Positions 8,346 through 13,142 of a stretch of DNA of 13,142 bases are shown one piece after another. The stretch covers positions 1-13,142 of the forward strand of contig AUXH01000538.1 in the NCBI GenBank assembly GCA_000482145.1. The letters run 5' to 3'. The notes below the pieces were generated by a model. That model was given only the letters and a program-made list of their open reading frames with translations. It was not told where the DNA came from and did no database searches. Each line of letters starts with the position of its first letter. Position 1 is the first letter of the stretch. The stretch comes from Strigomonas culicis. Its lineage: Eukaryota; Euglenozoa; Kinetoplastea; Trypanosomatida; Trypanosomatidae. The translations under genes were made by a program, and so were the position numbers.

Positions 8346-8954
8346 TCAGAAAGATGGGGTCGTCATGGCGCCGGCCAGCTTGGCGTACGCCGTCGCATGG
8401 TCGATGATGAAGGCCGCGAAGGTGCGGTCCACGGCGCGGACGCCGCATCCCGCCAGCCGCAGATACGTCGGGACGTGGGCCTTGGGCAGCGTCTGCAGGG
8501 CCCGCAGACGCTCCGCCGCTCGCCCGTCCGTCCCCTGTCTCACCTCCTCCGCAGTGGCGAAGACCCGTCTCAGTTTTTCGACCCGCGTCAGATCCGGTTT
8601 CACCGCGCTCTTGTCCTTAGGGGCACGCAGTGCTGAAGCCGGACGGGCGCGCGCAGCGGGGCGTGCGGGGGCCGCCTTTTCCGTGCGCACCTTCGGCACG
8701 TGCGTCGGATTGGGTTTTACTGCTCTCTTGCCCTTAGAGGTGTGCGGCGCTGAAGCCGGGCGACCGCGGGCAGCAGGCCGCGCGGGGACCACCTGTTTCT
8801 TGCCCGCCTTCGGCGCGCGCGCCGGTGCCTTTTTTAGTTTCACTGCTGCGGGTTTCGTGGCCTTGCGTGAGGGGGGCTGCCGCTGCTTCTTGTTTTGCGC
8901 GGTGCGCACTGCGCGCGTCGCTTTGCTTTTGGATGCCTTTGTTTTGGGTGGCAT
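8346..8954 (-). CDS. Small basic repeat protein, possible DNA/chromatin-binding protein
   Basis: I do not recognise the family. The 202-residue product is very rich in Lys, Arg, Ala and Pro over residues 1-130, like histone H1 tails or kinetoplast-associated proteins. Residues 57-90 and 96-129 are tandem copies with a 39-residue period: PARPAARGRPASA and PARPAARARPASA, each followed by AVKP. The first copy holds RGRP (63-66), the core of an AT-hook; the second has RARP. A more ordinary, probably folded stretch follows (about 130-202), with faintly TFIIS N-domain-like spacing of Leu and Gly that I would not rely on. The N-terminus (MPPKTKASK) does not resemble the cleaved mitochondrial presequence of kinetoplast-associated proteins, so a nuclear role is more likely. 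The ATG at 8954 lies 50 bases from a good splice acceptor, and this supports real expression. Confidence 0.75.
   Translation of the reverse strand: MPPKTKASKSKATRAVRTAQNKKQRQPPSRKATKPAAVKLKKAPARAPKAGKKQVVPARPAARGRPASAPHTSKGKRAVKPNPTHVPKVRTEKAAPARPAARARPASALRAPKDKSAVKPDLTRVEKLRRVFATAEEVRQGTDGRAAERLRALQTLPKAHVPTYLRLAGCGVRAVDRTFAAFIIDHATAYAKLAGAMTTPSF
8568..8786 (-). repeat. 117-bp tandem repeat inside the basic protein gene
   Basis: Two copies (8568-8669 and 8685-8786) repeat at 117 bp, exactly 39 codons. They share blocks such as GCTGAAGCCGG and a CTTG-CCTTAG-type block on the plus strand. The copies have diverged but remain in frame, so the duplication is not recent and the protein repeat appears to be maintained. 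Confidence 0.8.
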
Positions 8955-9360
8955 TGGTGGTCGATGCTACAGCCGGGCACCTGCAAAACGCAAGAAGGGT
9001 ATCGCTACACGAAATAAATAAAAGAGACGAGGAGAAGAGAGGTAGTGGCCATACGGAACAGAGTGAGTCATTCCCACTCACCACGGAAACGTCAAAAACA
9101 ACAACAACAAAAAAGGAGCGCGACTCAAAATAATACAAAGCAGTTCTGTGTTTAAGTATTTCGGTAATGATTTTAAGGAGTAGGCTCGCGGACACACATC
9201 GACCTATGCTTCTCTCGCAATGTGGTTTGCCGCCGTTAGTGCTTTTGATAGACAGGAGGGTGAGTTACCGTCTCGTTCAGAACTCCACCAACGTGAAATG
9301 AAACAGGAAAGGGAGAAACTAAAAGTAATGATACACCAATGAATGAGAGAAACGTATGCA
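8955..9360. other. Spacer between lactonase and basic protein genes
   Basis: No gene is visible in these 406 bases. The low-coordinate end holds the basic protein's predicted 5' UTR and splice acceptor (9005-9044). The rest should be the lactonase 3' UTR, including a short CAA-type repeat near 9093-9112. Confidence 0.65.
9005..9044 (-). promoter_or_regulatory. Predicted spliced-leader acceptor of the basic protein gene
   Basis: A polypurine block on the plus strand at about 9018-9044 forms the C/T tract on the transcribed strand. The first AG downstream of it is at 9006-9005. It leaves a 50-base 5' UTR before the ATG at 8954. Confidence 0.6.
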
Positions 9361-10629
9361 TTACTTCTTCTTTGGGAACCGGATGCGGTAAATAGAATGG
9401 TTCGCGGTCAGGTACAGGTCGGTGCCGTCCTTGCCACCGAAAGAGCAGTTTGATACCACCTGTGGCACCGGGATGCGGTTCACCTCCTGCCCGTCTGGGT
9501 CGTAGACGACGACGGCGTTGGCGCTGCTCGTGTACACGTAGCCCTCCGCGTCCAGCCGGAACCCATCAGGCACCCCTGGCGACACCTCGCAGAAGACGCG
9601 GCCGTTGATCGCCTTCAGCTCCTGGTACTCCAGCTCCGTTGCCTCCTCCACCTCGCCCTCCTTGTTGCGGCGCTCCGCGGTATAGGTGCGGAGGCCGCCC
9701 TCCACCACATCGTACACGCGTATTTCGTGCAGTCCATCCAGCGCGCGGTAGTCGCCGGCGCTGCTGTCCGCGACGTAGAGCTTGCTGCTGTCGGGCGAGA
9801 AGGCGAGCCCGTTTGGCCGGATCATGTCCGACACGGCGATGCGCACCGCCTGGTGCGTCTCGTTGAGTCGGCTCAGCACATCCACGTTGGCACCCACCGC
9901 GTCCGCGGCGGCGTCCAGCAGCGGCAGCGGCGCGCCGCCGGCGCCGGTGCGCCGCGTCATGCGGCACCGCGCGGGCGGGTATAGGCAGTACACGTGGCAC
10001 CCGTTCATCTGGCTCGCCGCCTGGTAGCCCTCCTTGTTGGAGCTGATGCCGTAGGACGGGTCCGTGAACCAGATGGTGCCGTCCTTGGGCCGTATGACGA
10101 TGTCGTTGGGCGAGTTGTAGCGGAAGTCCTGTATCTTCTCCGTGACGAGCCGGTTCGTGATCATCATGTACGGCGGCACGCTCGCCGTGGCGCGCGTGAG
10201 GCCGTCTCCCCCCTCCACCGGCGCGTGGGTGCGACCGGTGCTCTTGGAGGAGTCGTTGCCGTGGGCCGCGATGTAGCGCTCGATCGCGTGCGGCGCCACG
10301 CTCGCCGACACGCAGCGCCGGCCGTGCTCGCAGGTCAGAATGACGTAGTCGCTGAGGTCCTCCAGCTCTGGGGGATAGAAGCCGTAGTACCGCTTGTTCA
10401 CATGGTCCAAGCAGTTCCCGTTGCTGTAGCAGCTGTATGGGCGGAAGAGCTCGACCCGGTTCATCTCCGGGTCGAGCACGTACTGCGTGCTGCTGATCAC
10501 ATCGCTGAAGAGCAGCTTGCCCTCCGTTGGCAGCCAGCAGGGCCCCTCCGCCCAGTAGGTGCCTGTCCAGAGCAGCTCCGCCGTCAGTCCCGCCGCACGC
10601 TGGTCAATAGCAGCGGGGAGCAGCGTCAT
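9361..10629 (-). CDS. SMP-30/gluconolactonase (LRE) family lactonase-like hydrolase
   Basis: The 422-residue product belongs to the six-bladed beta-propeller SMP-30/gluconolactonase/LRE family, metal-dependent enzymes that open sugar or other lactone rings. Visible motifs are EGPCW (28-32), NSPNDIVI (172-179) followed by GTIWFTDPSYGI (184-195), RPNGLAFSPD (271-280) and VPDGF (354-358). The likely metal ligands E28, N175, N273 and D355 are all present, so it should be active. At 422 residues it is longer than the usual 300 or so; extra loops lie at about 105-160 and 215-262. No signal peptide is visible, and the C-terminus (PKKK) is not a PTS1 signal. The open frame continues to 10758, but that codon is GTG. 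The first ATG is 10629, 60 bases downstream of the predicted splice acceptor. Closest motif resemblance is to bacterial and fungal LRE proteins. The substrate is unknown. Confidence 0.88.
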   Translation of the reverse strand: MTLLPAAIDQRAAGLTAELLWTGTYWAEGPCWLPTEGKLLFSDVISSTQYVLDPEMNRVELFRPYSCYSNGNCLDHVNKRYYGFYPPELEDLSDYVILTCEHGRRCVSASVAPHAIERYIAAHGNDSSKSTGRTHAPVEGGDGLTRATASVPPYMMITNRLVTEKIQDFRYNSPNDIVIRPKDGTIWFTDPSYGISSNKEGYQAASQMNGCHVYCLYPPARCRMTRRTGAGGAPLPLLDAAADAVGANVDVLSRLNETHQAVRIAVSDMIRPNGLAFSPDSSKLYVADSSAGDYRALDGLHEIRVYDVVEGGLRTYTAERRNKEGEVEEATELEYQELKAINGRVFCEVSPGVPDGFRLDAEGYVYTSSANAVVVYDPDGQEVNRIPVPQVVSNCSFGGKDGTDLYLTANHSIYRIRFPKKK

Positions 10630-10689
10630 TGTTTCTTGTGTATGGTTGGTATGTTGATATCCTTCTTTTGATGCGAACCGCGATGACTT

Positions 10690-10752
10690 CTTGAGGCCAA
10701 TGAAGGCAGATATAGGTGGAGAGGGAGAGCGAGAGAGAGCGAGAAAGGGAGG
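10690..10752 (-). promoter_or_regulatory. Predicted spliced-leader acceptor of the lactonase
   Basis: Positions 10717-10752 are almost all A/G on the plus strand, a 35-base C/T tract on the transcribed strand. The next AG is at 10691-10690. This tract falls inside the longest open frame and would encode its Ser/Pro/Arg-rich N-terminus. That argues the frame upstream of 10629 is not translated. Confidence 0.7.
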
Positions 10753-10931
10753 ATTCACTGTCCATTTTACGTTTACTATCTATCACCGTTCCTTCCCTTT
10801 TAGCCTTCCACCATGTTCACATGGACAAAGGTCGGCTTGTGATCTACTGAAAGAGTTAACACATAATGCAGAATAGCGAACGAGCAAATCAGCAACGAAA
10901 TGACGAAACGAACCACACCGACCAAAGTGCA

Positions 10932-12410
10932 CTAGGACAGGTTCTCAAAGGCGCTCTCGACCTGTGCCTGCAGCTCGGCGATTTTCTTTTCCTTCTCCTC
11001 TACCATTTTGGCCCCACGTTTTGTGGCTTCCGCCACACGTTCACGGAGCCGGGCGATTTCGTCCGCCAGGTTCTTGTTCGAGTAGCGCTGCAGCATGATG
11101 CGCTCGCGCAGCTCCTCCTGGCTCGCTCGGTACTGCCGCAGGACGGCGTGCGTCGCCAGCGCGGCGCGCGCCATGAGGCGCTGCATCTCGTCCACGCAGG
11201 CGCGCACCAGCGCCTGGCGTGCCTCCTGCTCCTCGAGCACGGCGGTCGCGACGGGGTCGCGCGCGGCGGGCGCCTGGCGCGCCTGCCGCATCTCCGCGAA
11301 CCAGCGCTGCTGCTCCTCCAGCAGGTCGCGGCGGACGCCGGCGTAATAGAGCGCGACGGCCTCCTCGCGGCTCGCGTCGAGCGCGTCGCGCAGCGCCTGA
11401 TCCTCGCCGTCCGTGACGGCTGCCCACGAGCACTGCTGGAGGTCCAGCGGCTTCGCGCCGTCGTCGCCGACCTCGCCGGCGAGCACGGCGACCTCCTGGT
11501 GCAGGAACATGCGGGTGCGGTAGTTCCACACGCGGTTCGTGCTGCTCTGCATGGCGCACGAGTGGCCCCACTGCTCGTGGTGCGCGCGGCTGTGCTGGCG
11601 CCGGCCCTGGCCGCAGCCGACGTAGCCGCAGATGAGGCACACCCACAGGTCCTCGTACGTGCTGCACGCCATGCAGGTCGCGTCGTTCAGCAGCTCGTAC
11701 AGCGAGAAGCGGCAGAGCGGGCAGTCGGAGGAGTCCACCGGCAGCTTCGCGTAGCAGTGGAGGTGAAAGCAGTGCTGGCACAGCGTCGTGAGGCACGCCA
11801 GCGACGCGAGCGACTCCACCTGGCAGATCGCGCACGCCTCGTCGCGCGCGCGCGTGGCGTCGGCGTGCGCGCGGCCCTCGCCGCTGCTGGACAACAACCC
11901 GTCCGCGTCCAACAGGTCGACCACGCGCGCGTGCTCGCCAGCCGCGAGCCGCTCGCGCAGCACGGCCTCGCCGCCGACGCGCTCGACCGGCGTGATGACG
12001 CCCGGCGCGGCGGGCTGCTCCAGCGCTGCCTTGAGCGCCGCGGCGAAGGCAGCGGTGCTGCACCGCAGCAGGAGGCAGTAGGAGTGGATCTCGCTCACCA
12101 CGTAGGCCACGCGCACCGCGAGGATGGCTCCGCGCGGGGCCTCCGCCGGCCCCGGGTTCGCCGGCGCGCGCGCGGCGCCGCCCGCCTCGGCGTCGAGGAG
12201 CTGGCGCAGCACGTGGGAGAGGCTGGCCGTCACGGGGATGTTGTGTAGCAGCAGCACCGTGGACCCGCTGTCGGCCGCGTGGAAGGCGTGCGGCTGCAGG
12301 TGCAGCTCGAGGGTGCGGGTGCCGTCACGGTCGAGCGCGACGACCGTGTGGTGCTCCCGCTTGCTGCCCTGGAGGGCGTCGCCAAACGTCTGCTTGGGTG
12401 AGAGTGCCAT
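10932..12410 (-). CDS. BRAP2: BRAP2-type RING / ZnF-UBP ubiquitin E3 ligase
   Basis: The 492-residue product has the BRAP2 (IMP, yeast Etp1) architecture, a cytoplasmic ubiquitin ligase family. Residues about 50-132 form an RRM-like domain (strand LLLHNIP at 53-59). A RING-H2 follows with C193, C196, C211, H213, H216, C219, C230 and C233. A ZnF-UBP domain, which in this family binds free ubiquitin C-termini, has C246, C249, C258, C261, C266, H273, H277/H278 and H283, with the typical WVCLICGYVGCG. A coiled coil fills about 335-490. All zinc ligands are present, so it should be active. An ATG at 12488 would add 26 residues, but the predicted splice acceptor (12475-12474) lies downstream of it. 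The ATG at 12410 also marks where GC-rich coding composition begins. In animals BRAP2 acts on Ras-MAPK signalling; the trypanosomatid role is not evident here. Confidence 0.9.
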   Translation of the reverse strand: MALSPKQTFGDALQGSKREHHTVVALDRDGTRTLELHLQPHAFHAADSGSTVLLLHNIPVTASLSHVLRQLLDAEAGGAARAPANPGPAEAPRGAILAVRVAYVVSEIHSYCLLLRCSTAAFAAALKAALEQPAAPGVITPVERVGGEAVLRERLAAGEHARVVDLLDADGLLSSSGEGRAHADATRARDEACAICQVESLASLACLTTLCQHCFHLHCYAKLPVDSSDCPLCRFSLYELLNDATCMACSTYEDLWVCLICGYVGCGQGRRQHSRAHHEQWGHSCAMQSSTNRVWNYRTRMFLHQEVAVLAGEVGDDGAKPLDLQQCSWAAVTDGEDQALRDALDASREEAVALYYAGVRRDLLEEQQRWFAEMRQARQAPAARDPVATAVLEEQEARQALVRACVDEMQRLMARAALATHAVLRQYRASQEELRERIMLQRYSNKNLADEIARLRERVAEATKRGAKMVEEKEKKIAELQAQVESAFENLS

Positions 12411-12473
12411 GGGACTAAAGAGGAAGAAGTGCCTTTTTTGTGTATCTCCTTCGTGATTGTATTTATAGATGTA

Positions 12474-12515
12474 CTTCAGACAAACCATTCAAGAGAGAGA
12501 GAAAGCGAAAGAGAA
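12474..12515 (-). promoter_or_regulatory. Predicted spliced-leader acceptor of the BRAP2-like gene
   Basis: An A/G block at 12491-12514 on the plus strand is a C/T tract on the transcribed strand, with the next AG at 12475-12474. The 5' UTR would be 63 bases to the ATG at 12410. A second candidate AG lies at 12416-12415 after a shorter C/T run. It would leave only four bases before the ATG, so I prefer the first. Confidence 0.55.
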
Positions 12516-12692
12516 CCACGATAGCTCATCAACATTGTTTTTCCTGCATTCCTGTATGTACTATTGCAGAGCGCCGTTCCCAAAGAGAGAAGCAAACATA
12601 ATTAAGCGAATGTATTCATTCTTTTTTGCATCATATTAAATAAATAAAAATCAGAGAAAAACTAAGAAAGAATATAGCTCTCAAAGAGATCT

Positions 12693-13142
12693 TTACCGGG
12701 AGGACACCTGCTGGAGCTTGGGGTTCCACATGAAGCCGAAGGTCACCACGCGGTGGGTGAGCAGCTTGTACACGTAGGCCAGCGCGGGAAGACGGGACTC
12801 GATCTTCTTGCGGTCGCGGGCATCAAGGAAGACCTTCATCACCTTGCTGCCGTCGGTGCGGCAGCGCCAGCGGCGGCCGACCACGTCGCAGGGGAAGATG
12901 AGGTCGTTCAGGATGCTCTCGAACACCGCGGTGCTGGTGCGGGAGCGCTGCACCTTCTGCAGCTTGTACACGTCGCTGGGGCGCTTCGTGATCTTGCGCT
13001 GGGCGACGAGAACGACGATGCTGCCGGTGTGCTTCTTCTCGAGCTCGGCGGTGAGCACGCGCTGGATGGAGCGGACGAGCATGAGGAAGCGCAGGGGGTA
13101 GAAGACGACCATGACGCTCTTCTTCAGGCTGGGGCTGCTCAC
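12693..13142 (-). CDS. RPS7: 40S ribosomal protein eS7 (S7e), 5' end outside the window
   Basis: The frame runs off the right edge, and its first visible codon is GTG (Val), so it is internal. The 149 visible residues match the S7e family, a small-subunit ribosomal protein. Recognisable blocks are VLTAELEKKHTG (29-40), VVLVAQRKI (43-51), QRSRTSTAVFESIL (65-78), DLIFPCDVVGRRWR (80-93), DGSKVMKVFLD (97-107) and VYKLLTHRVVTFGF (124-137). S7e proteins are about 190-200 residues, so roughly 45-50 N-terminal residues lie beyond the window. The stop is TAA at 12695-12693. No defect is seen in the visible part. As a highly expressed gene it is probably regulated through its 3' UTR, of which only the approximately 200-base AT-rich spacer is visible. 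Confidence 0.95.
   Translation of the reverse strand: MSSPSLKKSVMVVFYPLRFLMLVRSIQRVLTAELEKKHTGSIVVLVAQRKITKRPSDVYKLQKVQRSRTSTAVFESILNDLIFPCDVVGRRWRCRTDGSKVMKVFLDARDRKKIESRLPALAYVYKLLTHRVVTFGFMWNPKLQQVSSR

Noticed and set aside
10866..12248. 460-residue plus-strand open frame opposite the BRAP2-like gene
   Set aside because: Arg/Ala/Val-rich antisense shadow. The zinc ligand pattern is on the minus strand.

Overview
The window looks like nuclear DNA of a trypanosomatid (Kinetoplastea). Six protein genes all lie on the minus strand, none has a visible intron, and coding DNA is GC-rich while spacers are AT-rich. Just upstream of most genes the minus strand carries a polypyrimidine tract followed by an AG, as expected for spliced-leader trans-splicing of a polycistronic transcript. 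The lead gene matches a cap enzyme architecture (RNA kinase plus guanylyltransferase) described from Trypanosoma. I cannot name the genus from the sequence alone.

Transcription runs from right to left. The order is: (1) the 3' part of ribosomal protein eS7, cut by the right window edge (12693-13142); (2) a BRAP2-type RING/ZnF-UBP ubiquitin ligase (10932-12410); (3) an SMP-30/gluconolactonase (LRE) family lactonase (9361-10629); (4) a small, very basic protein with a 39-residue tandem repeat and an AT-hook-like motif (8346-8954); (5) an amino acid permease of the AAAP family (6389-8059); (6) a 1246-residue CE1-type mRNA recapping enzyme (1504-5244). The last 1.5 kb (1-1503) is AT-rich and non-coding, and probably holds the 3' UTR of CE1 and the start of the next transcript's 5' region.

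The genes do not form a metabolic pathway, which is normal for trypanosomatid gene clusters. The most notable gene is CE1. Its core (residues about 225-775) has the P-loop kinase plus GTase layout of cytoplasmic recapping enzymes. It is embedded in a Pro/Met/Gly-rich N-terminal tail, a Gln/Pro-rich linker, an eight-cysteine putative zinc module and an Ala/Pro/Lys tail. Several canonical guanylyltransferase motif residues also differ from the textbook consensus. Three start codons (permease, lactonase, BRAP2) were placed downstream of the longest open frame, using the predicted splice acceptors and true ATG codons.
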